In this document: piece after piece, positions 45,141 to 56,149 of the stretch
How positions within the stretch are numbered: position 1 is the stretch's first letter
Layout of the letters: each line of letters opens with the position of its first letter
Origin: Poecilobothrus nobilitatus
Lineage: Eukaryota > Arthropoda > Insecta > Diptera > Dolichopodidae
Length of the DNA stretch: 64,000 nt
Direction of reading: 5' to 3'
NCBI GenBank assembly: GCA_947095535.1
Contig: OX352774.1
Coordinates: 169,506,200-169,570,199 of the forward strand
Translations under genes and position numbers: made by a program
The notes under the pieces: generated by a model
What the model was told of the DNA's origin: nothing
The model's input: the letters and a program-made list of their open reading frames with translations, nothing else
The model's database searches: none

Positions 45141-45968
45141 CTAGAGGTAACATTTTACGAGTCTTAATCTTAGACTGAGATCAAATTCTCTATTGCACAA
45201 AATTTTTTTATATCTGCAGAAGGTCTCACGTGCCATTTCTATTCTACATTTGATCTCAGATGAGGTTCTCCATTTTTCATCTAACCAATGTCCTAGATTT
45301 TTGAAAGGGGTGACTCGCTCAACGTCTAATCCATTTAGCGTTAATTTAGTAGTATTACTATAGGTATTTCTTCTGCTTACTATCATGAACTTGGTTTTAC
45401 TTGTATTCATATTAAGGCCAAATAATTTACTATGGTGATTGACTTTTTGCAGCAATAACTGAAGATCTTGTATATTATCCGATAGAATAGTTGTATCGTC
45501 TGCGTATCTTATGTTGTTGATAGTGATGCCATTAACTTTTATACCTTCTTCCCTATTACTGATTGCTTCCCGAAAAATAAATTCTGAATAGCAATTGAAG
45601 AGCAATGGTGACAATATGCAGCCCTGCCGAACTCCTCTCTCGATTTCAATTTCGTTTGTTATAATATTACCCATGCGAATTTCAGAAGTTTGGTGCCAAT
45701 ATAGATTCTGTATACACTTAATATCCTTTTCATCTATGTTTGAAAGTTTTAGAATATCGATCAATTTGTTATGTTGCACTTTGTCAAAAGCTTTTTCGTA
45801 ATCGATGAAACATAGAAAAACATCTTTCTGTACGTCTCTGCAATTTTGTACCAGAACTTGAATGGAAAAAAGACCCATACCATTTCTGAAGCCAAATTGA
45901 GTGTTACCCATATGTAGTTCTAGCTTTTTGTACAGTTGATTGTGTAATATTTTAAGAAATATTTTCAA
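45141..45968 (-). pseudogene. LINE-4 reverse transcriptase palm and thumb
   Basis: A 275-codon frame: NTQFGFRNGMGLFSIQVL, motif A CFIDYEKAFDKVQH, motif B GVRQGCILSPLLFNCYSE and motif C RYADDTTILSDN (YADD encoded at 45495-45506), then HHSKLFGLNMNTSKTKFM and FKNLGHWLDEKWRTSSE. All catalytic Asp residues are intact, so decay here is through frameshifts elsewhere in the element. Confidence 0.88.
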
Positions 45969-46091
45969 TGTTTGGCCATTAAATTAATTATTCTGTATTC
46001 ATTGCAAGTTCTGGCATTACTCTTCTTCGGTAAGGTTATAAAATTGTATTTAAGCCAATCTAGAGGGTAGACACCTGTGTCATATATTTGA

Positions 46092-46724
46092 TTAAATATC
46101 CGCTCGAAAATTTTCTATATTTTGTTCATCGATTAGTTTCACTATTTCGGCTGGAAGTTCATCAGGGCCAACAGCTTTATTGTTTTTTGAATTCCTGACC
46201 GCGTATTGGATTTCAGCTTTGGTAATTGATGGACCTATTAATTCTTGATTTGTTACATTTTCTTGAATTGTAGATCTTTCCTTATCATAGAACAACTCTC
46301 GAATATAGTTTTCCCATATTGTTTTCTTTATCTGGGGATCAGTCACTATTTCGTTTTCCTCATTTACCAAAGCAAAATGATTGACTTTGCGATGGACACC
46401 TGATAAGTCTTTAATCTTCTTATGTAAATTAAAGTCATCGTGTATCCTATGCAATCTTTCCAATTCTTCGCACTCTTGAGTAAGCCATTCGTTCTTTGCG
46501 TTCTTAATTTTTGCCTTAATTACTTTATGAAGTTCCTTGTATCTTAAGATATCTATGTTTTTAAATTTCCGCCTCTCGCTCATTAATTCCAATATCTCCT
46601 CTGTCATCCACTTTCGCTTAACAATAAAACGTTTGGGACCAATTTTATTATTAGTGACGCTGTTTAAAATATCTTTTGTTTGTTGCCATAACTCAACGCC
46701 TTCCAAACTCCTATTACAGTTCAC
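46092..46724 (-). pseudogene. LINE-4 EN-RT linker and RT start
   Basis: A 210-codon frame with KWMTEEILELMSERRKFKN, a Lys/Glu-rich helical stretch, and then PSITKAEIQYAVRNSKNNKA and VGPDELPAEIVKLIDE, the RT N-terminal motif. A one-base shift near 46100 separates it from the RT body. Confidence 0.8.
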
Positions 46725-46764
46725 AGTACGAAGTTTATTATTAATTTCTAATGCAATGTTGGCT

Positions 46765-47618
46765 TTAATAGACAGACTTGTTTTTCAGTTTATCAAGATC
46801 TATAGTTTTCTTTCGATTTGGTTTTCGAGCTCTTGCTAACTTGATTTTCAATTTTGCCACTAGAAGGTTATGGTCTGATGGAACATCTGCTCCTGGTATA
46901 GTGCTGACTTTAGTTATTGATGTGCAGAACCTCTTGTTAATTAGTATATAATCTATCTGATTACGTACTACATGTTGTTCATTATCTTGAGGTGATATCC
47001 ATGTATATAATCTTCTTCGTGGTAAGTAAAATAGAGTGTTAGTTATTTTCATGCTCTTTTCTTGACAAAACTGAACTAACCTGTCCCCTCTTGAATTTCG
47101 GATACCTAAGCCAAATGAACCTGTTACATCACAAACTTTGTCGCTGCCGACTTTTGCATTGAAATCTCCCATTATGATAATTTCGTGGGGTTTGGTTAAT
47201 TTTAATAATTTTTCTATTTCACCATATAAATCTTCTACTTCATCATCTGAGTGATCTAGTGTTGGAGCATATATTTGGATGACGTTGACTGTAAGGGGTT
47301 TGGTGTTAATTTTTATTAGCATAGTTCTATCAGAATTAGGAAGAAACTCTATTACATTATCAACTACGGGTTGAGATAAAATAACCCCTACTCCTTTTCT
47401 ATGGTTTGGGTCTTGATTAGCTGAGTTTCACTAATGCCTAGTATGTCGATCTTAAGTTTTTTCATTTCGACTATGGTGTTTGCTAGTTTTCCTGCTTCAT
47501 ATAAACTCCTCACATTCCACGTTCCTATTTTAAGGTGTTGATTTGTTTTACTTCCGGGGATTCTTAGCGCCCTCGTATTGCCGGAAACTGAGGGCCGTAT
47601 GTTTTGTGTGTGATTCAT
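46765..47618 (-). pseudogene. LINE-4 AP endonuclease, two frames
   Basis: 47618-47388 encodes HLKIGTWNVRSLYEAGKL and IDILGISETQ, then runs into a stop after a deletion that removed the segment around the next conserved block. 47322-46765 continues with VIQIYAPTLDHSDDEVE, IIIMGDFNAKVGSD, RLVQFCQEKSMKITNTLF, QIDYILINKRF and VPSDHNLLVAKLKIKL. The GDFNAKVG, IDYI and SDHNL motifs that carry the catalytic Asp/Asn/His are present. Confidence 0.85.
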
Positions 47619-48483
47619 ATGATTTGTTTCTAGGGATATTACTCCAGTGGTTTCCCGTTGCCTTCTGGAGGGTTTTTGGTAGTTTTCCTTCTTTTCCGTT
47701 CAGCCGCCCTTTAAGGGAAACAAACGCTGTTTGAAGCCGCCTACTGTAGGACAGACGCTACGATGATTACTACTGGACCTTTAAATCAAAATGTTGAAGT
47801 AGCTCTGAGAAGTTTATTTCCTTGGCCTTTAAGTCTAAATGTCGAAGTAGCCCAAGGAAATCGCCAGTTTTGTTTGTTTGCTGAGCCATGTACTCCACCA
47901 GGATTGGACACCTGATATTTCGATTGAGTTACTCAGAGTAACAGGAAGGACCACGTGAAGGTAAAACTTGGCGTTGGGTAACAGAGGCTAGGCTAACATA
48001 TCTGGAACCTGCTAGCTATATTGCGCGTACAAAAGTAATCTAATTTATTTTTGAATAAACTCCATTAGGCTTTTGCGAAAAGGAAAGCTGTTACATGGTA
48101 ACTCTTCACGTAAAATCTCGTCATTGTTAATATTAATTAAAGTGCATATGGCATTGTGATCACTATCATATGAAATCGTGGTGAGTTTATTCTTGTGTTG
48201 CAGAAAGTTTATGTTAATTTTAACATCTGTAATTACGAGATCTATATAAGAGTTTGCACGAGGTAGTGTTGGTGCATCAGTCAATATAAGATTACTCTTA
48301 TAAATTATTTTATTGTTTTGTAGCCATTTGCATAGTTGTATACCTCTAGTATTGTTTGAAGTATTAAGCGATGATGTATGTTCGGCATTGAAATCGCTCG
48401 TTAATATATAAAAATTATTAAGATTGTTTAGATTTAATGTTACAAATATTTTTTCGAGTTCTGTTAAAAAATTATGGGAATTT

Positions 48484-48840
48484 CTATTTGATAGAAATTA
48501 TAAATAATTTTTTTCTTTGCTGTAATTGTAATGATATGATACACGGTTCCTTACATAAGAATTCATCGAAAATGCTATTTTTTACAATTTCATAACCGGA
48601 ACTTTTCTTTACGTCTATGGCAACACCTTCACCATCGACATCTGTACTTCTATCTCTTCTTATCAAATTAAAGTTATCAATCGCCATATGATAATTTGGT
48701 TTGAGTTTTGTTTCACTCATGCAAATTATGTCAGGCCTATTGTTTTTGAGGAAGTGTATAAGAGCTAATTTTTTATTGTAGGAGACAAGAGAATTTACAT
48801 TAATAGAAATGATTTTGTAGATGTTTGTAAAATTAATCAT
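48484..48840 (-). pseudogene. LINE-3 endonuclease, N-terminal part
   Basis: 118 codons starting INFTNIYKIISINVNSLVSY; contains DIICMSETKLKPN (catalytic Glu) and GEGVAIDVKKSSGYEI. It overlaps the end of the gag frame by 8 bp, a layout common in two-ORF LINEs, then is lost by frameshift. The rest of the domain continues at 48284-48045. Confidence 0.72.
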
Positions 48841-49177
48841 ATTGGTGGTTGGATTCTACATTCATATAATCAAACAATATGCTTACTCTTTTTGTATTTG
48901 TACTGATTTTTTCCTCAACATTATTAAATTTTTTTTGCAATTCTGTAATACATTTACGTATTTCTAATAAAATGTTAGTATTCTCATTATTAATATTGTT
49001 GTAACTTAAACTATTGCTATTGTTAGTGCTTAAATTATTATAATTATTACTAATACTATTTCTACTACTTACAATATTTGCAAATGAGCCATTTAGCTGT
49101 GTGAAGTTTCTGACCATGAGGTGTTTATTTTCAAATTGTCGTTTTTTTATTTCATTTGCTTCAGCACGCTGTTTCAA
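48833..49177 (-). pseudogene. LINE-3 gag C-terminal segment
   Basis: 115 codons; after the knuckle relic and RLKQRAEANEIKKRQ comes an Asn/Ser-rich stretch and a heptad-like region (LLEIRKCITELQKKFNNVEE) that may form a coiled coil. No catalytic motif. Assigned by position and by the upstream gag motifs. Confidence 0.6.
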
Positions 49178-50090
49178 TCTGGTTTGATATTCTATACAAC
49201 CTTTGTATGATGCTGGGTGTCCATCAACGTTGGCAGCGTGTACATTATAATATTTTGGGTTTGTGAATTCGTTCCCATCGGACTATTTGGTGATCTAGTG
49301 ATTTTATTTTGAGTATTTCATTAATAGGTGATGCTGATGCCTGTACTATGAAGTGAGGTAGAAGCCTATTTGTATGCGGAAAATTTAGTGGTGAGATTTA
49401 TAACTTTTTCGAACTGTATTGTATCGTTTTCTTTTATTTTTAGGATATCGAGCACTTCATCGCAAGAATATACCCCACTCAAACCTTTCAATACTAGTGC
49501 CACGTTTTTTTCTTCTTTTGGTGTGAAGGTGTAATAATTTATGTCCGATTTTTCCAATAAATCACGTGCTTTTTTATAATCATCAATATTGAATGTATAT
49601 AATACATTATTTTTTTCGCCTGCATGACCGCTGTCCTTTTGATAAAAGGATGCTGCCAGATGCGGTGCTGCAAATCAGTGCTATGTGATAACTGTTACTT
49701 ATTTAACCAATAAAATTTAATTTCTATAATATACATATATGCACATATATATATATATATTTTAATAATTTTCTTTTGTTTTCCTTTTTATTTTAATTTT
49801 AATAATATTTTTTACTAATTTGATAAGTGATTTTTTATAATCGAGTACCTTCTTCAAAAGTTCTATGCGAACTCCTTCTGAACTCGCGCCGAACGTGAGT
49901 TAATGAAAATTAATTTACATTTTATACATATTGTTTTTTAATTTTCTCAAAATTTCGAAAATTTATTTTTTTTTTTAATATTTTCCGATTTTTTTGTTTA
50001 ACCGTACCGATTAAAAAATCATGGCAAACTCCTAAATTTTAAAATCTACATCTATAATATGTTGAAACAAAATTGTTAAAATCAAAATCA

Positions 50091-50190
50091 TATAAAAACG
50101 AGGAAGAATACAGTTGCCTTTGTCAACTCTTAGATACCCGTACGAACCGTTAGTATGTTCACAGCCTGTCACTCTGCTTACAATATTATT
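50091..50190 (+). repeat. Rep-D dispersed repeat, 5' fragment
   Basis: AAAACGAGGAAGAATACAGT, then TTTGTCAACTCTTAGATACC corresponds to the minus strand of 56640-56690 (AAACAAGGAAGAGGGTATAG, then GTGCCAACCCTAGGATACC). The opening looks like dispersed repeats common in fly genomes; that comparison is from memory. Confidence 0.5.
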
Positions 50191-50799
50191 TTTTTAATAT
50201 TTTAGTATTTTAAAATAATTTGGGTGAATTTTATAATTTCTAGAACTGGTGTAGATAGGGTTGTAGATATATTCAAACTATATGTTTATACATTCTTCAA
50301 AAGCAAATTCTAACCTTCCACATAACGATTATCAATCCAAAACTTTTTCAAATATTCTATAGTACCATTTAATACTAAGCGGTAAATGTATATTAAATTT
50401 ACTTAGTACAAAATAATAAATATAATTTTAAATATTATATTATATATAAATATTCCATTGACAGAATAATTTCTTATAAGTACAATAAAATACATATATG
50501 TATGTAAATACGACGCTATATAATATACATCTATACTCTTATCATTCATTCACTAGTGACATATACGATATATTCTAAATAAACATGGTATTATATAAGT
50601 ATGTATATATATCAATATCATATAAATAAAAATTCTTCAAGCAACCGTTATGTTGTTTATTTATTTACATTTTTTGTACTACGCATTATATCCTCAACAA
50701 TTTCAAATTATCGAATAAAACAAAATGCAAAAAATTCGTTAAAGAAATTTGTTAGAAAATTTGAAAAAAATGAAGTAACACTTTCATCAATTATAAAGT

Positions 50800-51015
50800 A
50801 ACCCTACATTATTAAAAAAAGTTATTAACAGAAATAAGAGTATAATGTTGAAGCTTTAATTTTTATGTATTACTTCAAAAAAATTTTAACAGGTGTTCAA
50901 GTTACAGGTGTTTAAAAATAGGAAATTTTCAGTTTTTGACCTCTCACAGCTCCTAAACGGGGGGGTGATACAAAAAAATTTCTGAAATGACTCATACTTA
51001 TTTTCAAAGATCTAA
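50800..51015 (-). repeat. Rep-C internal fragment
   Basis: Minus-strand internal block: GAAGCTTTAATTTTTATGTA, AGTTACAGGTGTTTAAAAAT, CTCACAGCTCCTAAACGGGG, GGTGATACAAAAAAATTTCT, matching the middle of the copy at 57294. It ends at the edge of LINE-5. Confidence 0.65.
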
Positions 51016-52250
51016 CTCCTGTCAATCTATGTCAATTTTATCTAAGTTGCAGTGGATATGGATGTCGATCAATCTTTCTAAGGTTTTTAGAAGGAAGAAT
51101 GACAGGCTTATAGGCCGAAAGTCCTTCGCATAGAGGTGACTAATTTTGCCGGCCTTGGGTATGAAAACTACTCTGACCTGTTTCCATTTATCCGGAATAA
51201 GCCCCAAATTAAGACAACCACAGAAAATGCTTTTTAGCCAAGCCAGGGTAGTAGATGAAGTTTGGGTATAATCCTATCCGGCCCATTTGACTTGAATGGT
51301 TTGAAACTATCTATAGCCTATCTATATAGTATCTATAGATAGGCTATCTATATAGTTTGTATCTATAATTTGTCTCGTGTAACCACCACCTTCCACCACC
51401 TTCTTAAAAATAATTGCAACGACTCCTCACTTGTGGTAGCCCAGCTGCCATCCTCTTTTTTAAGAAGACTGGGGACCATGTGGTTTGTCGATAGGATTTT
51501 CCTAAGTCTAGATGCCTCGGAGACGTTTTCTATACTTCCGCAGAATAGTCTCCAGTGTCTCTTTTCGCCTTTTTAAGTGCTTTTTTGTACTGACTAAGAG
51601 CCGTTTTGTAAGAGCTGCAGTCCTGTACCTCATTCTTTTTTTTGGCATTATTAAAAGCCCTCCTACTATCTTTCCTTAGAGCTTTGATTTCATCATTCCA
51701 CCAAGGTGGTTTAGGTTTTCCCCTAGGCTTACTGATGGGACACGAATGCTCTAAGGACTTTTTGCAGGCCTCAGTAAAAACGTTTACTAGGCTATTTAGG
51801 TCCTGGATATTTTTAGGAATTCCAGGAGTTAAAGAAGGAAGCGTTGATTTTAAGTGCTGCCTATATTTGTTCCAGTCAGTTCTCTTAGGATTTCAATAGA
51901 CTGACTTTACTGGAGGACTTTCGTTCAGACTGAACTCAAGGTATCTGTGATCTGAAAAGGAATGCTCATCAGAAACTTTCCATGTGTTTATTTAAAAATA
52001 AATGAAGTCTATTACTAAAGAAAAGGAAGGTCCGCCCTATGCAGAGATTCGTATAGACAGGGTAAGGCTAATTAATTTGGAGGGTCGCCAGGTACTCCGA
52101 ATACTCCGTTCGTGACTGGGCTATTTTTAAGACTGGGTTCCCAGCCAGGCTGATCATCGGCACGGGTCGTATTACCACTTGAATTCGGCCCACGTTTACC
52201 CCAATCCGATGGTTCCGGTAAAAACTAAGGTGTCAGTAATACGATACATA
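51016..52250 (-). mobile_element. LINE-5: R1-like LINE fragment (minus strand)
   Basis: Minus frames: FSDHRYLEFSL (end of endonuclease, near 51940), then a linker PRGKPKPPWWNDEIKALRK (near 51710), and the RT start MGLIPDKWKQVRVVFIPKAG with FRPISLSFFLLKTLERLID (51207-51022). The WWN linker and KAG..FRPISLSFFLLK are typical of the R1/LOA-like groups. The rest of RT is missing; it ends abruptly at a Rep-C fragment. Beyond 52000 the minus strand reads GNPVLKIAQSRTEYSEYLA, probably more of the same element. Confidence 0.75.
51313..51347. repeat. 14-bp perfect inverted repeat
   Basis: ATAGCCTATCTATA (51313-51326), a 7-bp spacer, then its exact complement (51334-51347). TCTATATAGT strings repeat on either side. 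It lies inside LINE-5, in a locally expanded CTAT-rich stretch. Confidence 0.75.
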
Positions 52251-52510
52251 AAGACAAACCCAGTTTATTTTTCCCTTAGTACCTAACCACCTAGCTGGTG
52301 ATTATTTCCGGTCGGCACCCACAAGGAGGGTTTGGATTGAGGATTTTTGCCGACCTACATACCAACCTATGAAGATCTTAAAAAAGAAATATTTTAAAAC
52401 AAAAAAATTTACAAAAAATCCTTTCGATTATATTTACGCTAAGATTAGATTAAATTAGTAATTAAATGGTGGCTTTTTTCGTGCTTTTTATACCACTAAA
52501 TAAATACATA

Positions 52511-52653
52511 TTTTTTTTTTTAGTTCATTTTTCTGCCACATAAATTAGAAGAGGAAATTACACAACCTTTCCTTTTCAGGCGTAGCTGTAAATGTCGTAA
52601 GGGAGCATAACTCGTATTTTATACGCTCTTACCTACTAGGCCACCGAGGCCCC
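52511..52653 (-). mobile_element. tRNA-derived SINE, family A, copy A4, box B deleted
   Basis: Minus-strand copy with the GGGGCCTCGGTGGCCTAGT head, A box and 3' body plus poly-A. The middle (B box and one arm of the post-tRNA hairpin) is missing: GTCGTAAGGGAGCATAACTC joins directly to the anticodon-side region. The exact 12-bp duplication TAAATACATATT (52501-52512 and 52654-52665) shows that it was inserted as a SINE. Confidence 0.88.
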
Positions 52654-52919
52654 TAAATACATATTATAAAATTGATTTTGTAAAATGTACTAAAATAAAA
52701 AAATTGTTAAAAACAAATTCAAATTTCCATAATTTGAAAACAAAAGAATTTAACACAGAGATTTCTTGCATGAAACGTTGTGTTAATTAGTATATATGTA
52801 TTTTTTAAAGATTCTATTTTTAGTTTTGTTGAAATAATTGTATCATAAAAAATTCATTTAATAAAACAAAACAATTAAAAAAATCAAAATTTACAAAAAA
52901 TCAAAATAATTTTTAAATA

Positions 52920-55060
52920 ACAAAGGAAAAATTTAAAATTTCTGTATAATTTTGCTTTATAAATTTCCCAAGTTTTCTATTGAATGAGGCAATACTGGTT
53001 GTAGATTTAATATCCGTTGGTAATAGATTGAACATTTGTAAACCTTTATACATTAAAGAATTCTGAATTGTCATTCTATTCCATATTTCTAGCCTAAAGT
53101 TATTTCCAAGACGTAAGTTATATGGTTGAGGCTCGCTTATATAACGTAAATGTCTTGTTAGGTATTCTGGCAGTTTTCCAGCTTGAATACAAAAATTAAT
53201 ATATGAAAAATAAATATTTGGTTAACATTCATCCATTCCAAAGAATCCAGCATAACATCTGTGGGAGTAAACACGTTACATTTTAATTGCATTCTCTTCG
53301 CTCTATTCTGCAAGATTTCCATTCTCTACTTAACTTCAGCGTGATGTAGCTTCAAAGTGATGTAGTATAATAGCATTGTAGTGTAATAGCATTGTATAAT
53401 ATTATAGCGGTTGACGTACTTCAAGTCAATTACGCAATCTACTTAGAAAGACAATTTTTTTTTTATATTTTTTTTGCACACCTTAGCAATGTGCCCAACA
53501 AATTTCAGCTTATCGTCAATGATCATGCCAAGATATCTCATATCGCTTACTATATCTATGAATTTATTATTTAACTTTATAATATGAGCTTGCAAAAGCC
53601 TTCTGGAATTCATGACCATACCTTTAGTTTTTGCTACTTTGATGTTATGGTTGTTCATGTTTAACCAATTGTAAATATGATCGAGAACCGCATCAACTCT
53701 CCCAATCAAATTATCCAAATTTTTGCCAGATATATATAACATGCAATCATCAGCAAATAATGCAATTCTGCGGAATTTTAGTACTGTACCAATATCGTTA
53801 TACCAAAAATAGTAAAACTTCTAGCACGGATCCTTGTGGAATCCTTTTACTTCTAAATTAGTTTCATTTATTTTGGTCCTCTGTGTTCTGCCTGTAAGAT
53901 ACGCTTCAAACCAATTATGCTCCTTACCCTTTACACCATATTGAGTCAGCTTACATGATAAAATTTCACGATCTATGGTATCAAAAGCATGCTTGAAATC
54001 TAAAAAAATTGCTACAATAATGTAACAATCATCAAAGATCTTTTTCCATTCAAAAATAACCCAATTCAAAGTGGTTTCACATGAGAAACCCTTTCTCAAA
54101 CCAGATTGTTCTGCAACTAGGATGTTATTTCTTTCTAAATAATTTTCAAATTATTTTTCTTTAGCTTTAAATGAATTCTTTACTTTTGGGACTGGAACAA
54201 TAATTGACTCCTTCCAGTTATGAGCAAAAACTCCAAAGGCAAACGAGTTGTTAATTAGGTAAAGCAAATCCGAACCTATTATTTGGAAGAATCCAAGAAC
54301 AGATCGATATTTACAATCTCTTTTTTTCCAATAAAAACCCATAACAATCTCTTTTTTTATTCATATTTTCTAATATGTTCTTTAATGAAGACTCGGTTAT
54401 TGCGTCAAAAATAAATTCTGTTTCAACAGTACATATTGTTGTAGTATTGAACTTGAGCAATGCTATTATTAATTTGTAATATACTATCAATAAAAAATTC
54501 ATTTAAATTGTAAGCAATTTCGACATCAGCTTTAAAAACTTTGTTTCCTATAATTACCTCATTTATACCATTATCTTTATTATGCTTATTTAGTACTAGG
54601 TTCTTGATCGTTTTCCAAATACACTTTTGATCACGCCCACTTAACAATATTTTATTTTTTAAGTAGCTATCTTTTACCTTAATAATTAGGATAGCTTTGT
54701 ACTCGTCCCAGTAGGGATTTGTAAGCATTTGTTACTATTATTGCTATGCATGGCCTTCATATAGTTTGCAACTTTTTCACCCTTTATTCTTCTCAGCGTA
54801 CCACCATTAAACCATCCAGGCAATATATTTGTATTTGTGATCATTTTATAGCTAGCTCTTTTTTCAATGCTTAAAGCTAATTTATTTTTAAAGAAGAGCG
54901 CTACTGTGCTTAAATCATTCTTATTCATTATACTATTTAATTGCATTCTCTCAAAAATTGACACATAATTTTTCTTATCATATTTAAAAATTCTAACTTT
55001 TTCATCTTTATCTAATGGTTTTACTACATGTGATATATTGTTTAATCTCAATAGATTCGT
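52920..55060 (-). mobile_element. LINE-6: 5'-truncated LINE (minus strand)
   Basis: Minus-strand pieces in order: EN-RT linker (55051-54686, with LPGWFNGGTLRRIKGEK), an IWKTIKNLVLNKHNKDNG segment (54728-54423), RT start (SIIVPVPKVKNSFKAKEK, near 54180), motif A FLDFKHAFDTIDREIL (54099-53821), motif C ALFADDCMLYISGKNLD (FADD at 53743-53757), then KVAKTKGMVMNSR and YLGMIIDDKLKFVGHI. A C-terminal domain follows (LRLGNNFRLEIWNRMT, near 53100). Motif B is damaged (a GFHKDPC stop). Limits approximate. Confidence 0.82.
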
Positions 55061-56149
55061 GGAAATTCTATGACAATGATATGATATTGTTGCTCGCTCT
55101 GTTTACAACAACCAGAGCCAGAATCTATAAGAAATTATAAATTTAATCCCAAATTTCTTATATAACTTCATATTATGGCTCTTTATAATTGATATTAAAA
55201 ATCTATACAAAGCCTATAGATCTGCAACTATTTAATTTTCAACTGTTGTCATGTTTTAATTTCTTATACCTAATACAAATATTCTTTTCTATAATTTCTA
55301 TAAATTCTTATTTTATCTCATTCTTTTTTATTGTGGTTGTTGTTTGTTATTTTTAATTATTGTTTTATATTTCTCAGAATTTATTATTTTTACTTATTTT
55401 TAGCTTTTATTCTTCTTATATTTATACATAATAATTTCTTTGATAATTTCATTTAATTCTTACTTTTTTGCAATGAAATGATTTTTTCTTATTTCTTTTC
55501 TAATAATAAATTTTAAATTAAATGGTAAAAATAATGTAGTTATATATGAATTTTAAATAACAATAAATACCTAAATGCTTATACATCTATATATAACGTA
55601 TTATTAAAAATAGAAATATATCTAATAAATTACGTTTCGGTGGTTTACTCTGAATTTTAAGATTCGTGTGTCAAAATATTGTCTGAAAAATTTAATTTTC
55701 TTTTTAGATTTTTTTTTGAGATTTTGTCATTAGATATTTCTAAATATCTAAATTTTTTATTTTAGATAATACGGTATTGCACTCAATGGATTCTCTTTAT
55801 TTTTTTTTTTGATTATCCTTATAGTATGCTTTTAAATTGTTTTAATATCAACCGCCTTTATCAAATAGAGTGAGTTGATGATGTTATGCGATCTTCGTTT
55901 TAAATAAAATGTTTAATGAAATAAAACAGTGTGAGAAGAATTCATAAAGTTGAATTAAAAATAAATTTAAAAATAAACTTTTGTAATTATGCAATATTAT
56001 GTATAGTTTATTTATAGCAAGGCAATTATATAATAGTTTTCTCACCCTCTGCACAGTTTAATTTTCTTTAATTAATTATTAACATGTATAGGATGTAGGA
56101 AATCACAATTATTAATTAAAAAATAATATTAATTTTTTTATCGTTCTTT
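55061..56149. other. AT-rich DNA without gene
   Basis: No recognisable coding, RNA or repeat feature beyond low complexity. Confidence 0.5.

Larger units (their letters stand above)
44605..48030 (-). mobile_element. LINE-4: nearly full-length RTE-type retrotransposon (minus strand)
   Basis: Read on minus: a 5' region with GGCAACGGGAAACCACTGG near 47660, then an AP endonuclease, linker, RT and C-terminal domain. The endonuclease start KIGTWNVRSLYEAGKL and the C-terminal block YGMETWTLKIEDMNKIEAFE ... GKIEGRRGVGRKEISWL are characteristic of the RTE/BovB type. Frames are broken by at least five indels, at about 47390, 46770, 46100 and 45140 and elsewhere, but all domains remain. The limits are approximate; the 3' end is taken at the AT-rich tail near 44605. 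Confidence 0.85.
48045..49690 (-). mobile_element. LINE-3, gag and endonuclease half (minus strand)
   Basis: Gag part (49690-48833): DINYYTFTPKEEKNVALVLK resembles the PRE_C2HC region of jockey-type gag. It is followed in shifted frames by LDHQIVRWERIHKPK and a last zinc-knuckle relic GHPASYKGC, with an evident internal deletion of the other knuckles. Then an Asn/Ser-rich segment (49177-48833). The endonuclease (48840-48045) has IISINVNSLVSYNKKLALI, PDIICMSETKLKPN, DLVITDVKIN and YDSDHNAIC. It stops where LINE-4 begins. Confidence 0.75.

Noticed and set aside
44749..45144. 131-codon plus-strand frame
   Set aside because: It lies antisense over the conserved C-terminal domain of the RTE-type LINE, which is the real coding strand.
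46537..47734. Plus-strand frames at 46537-46839 and 47543-47734
   Set aside because: Antisense to LINE-4 linker, endonuclease and 5' region.
44600..48045. Target duplication around the RTE-type LINE
   Set aside because: ATAAATTAGATTAC-like and ATAAATAATTGAGTAC-like strings flank it, but the match needs gaps and is low-complexity, so I do not claim it.
51370..51899. Two plus-strand frames of 68 and 85 codons
   Set aside because: Antisense to the LINE-5 linker and endonuclease end; no host domain.
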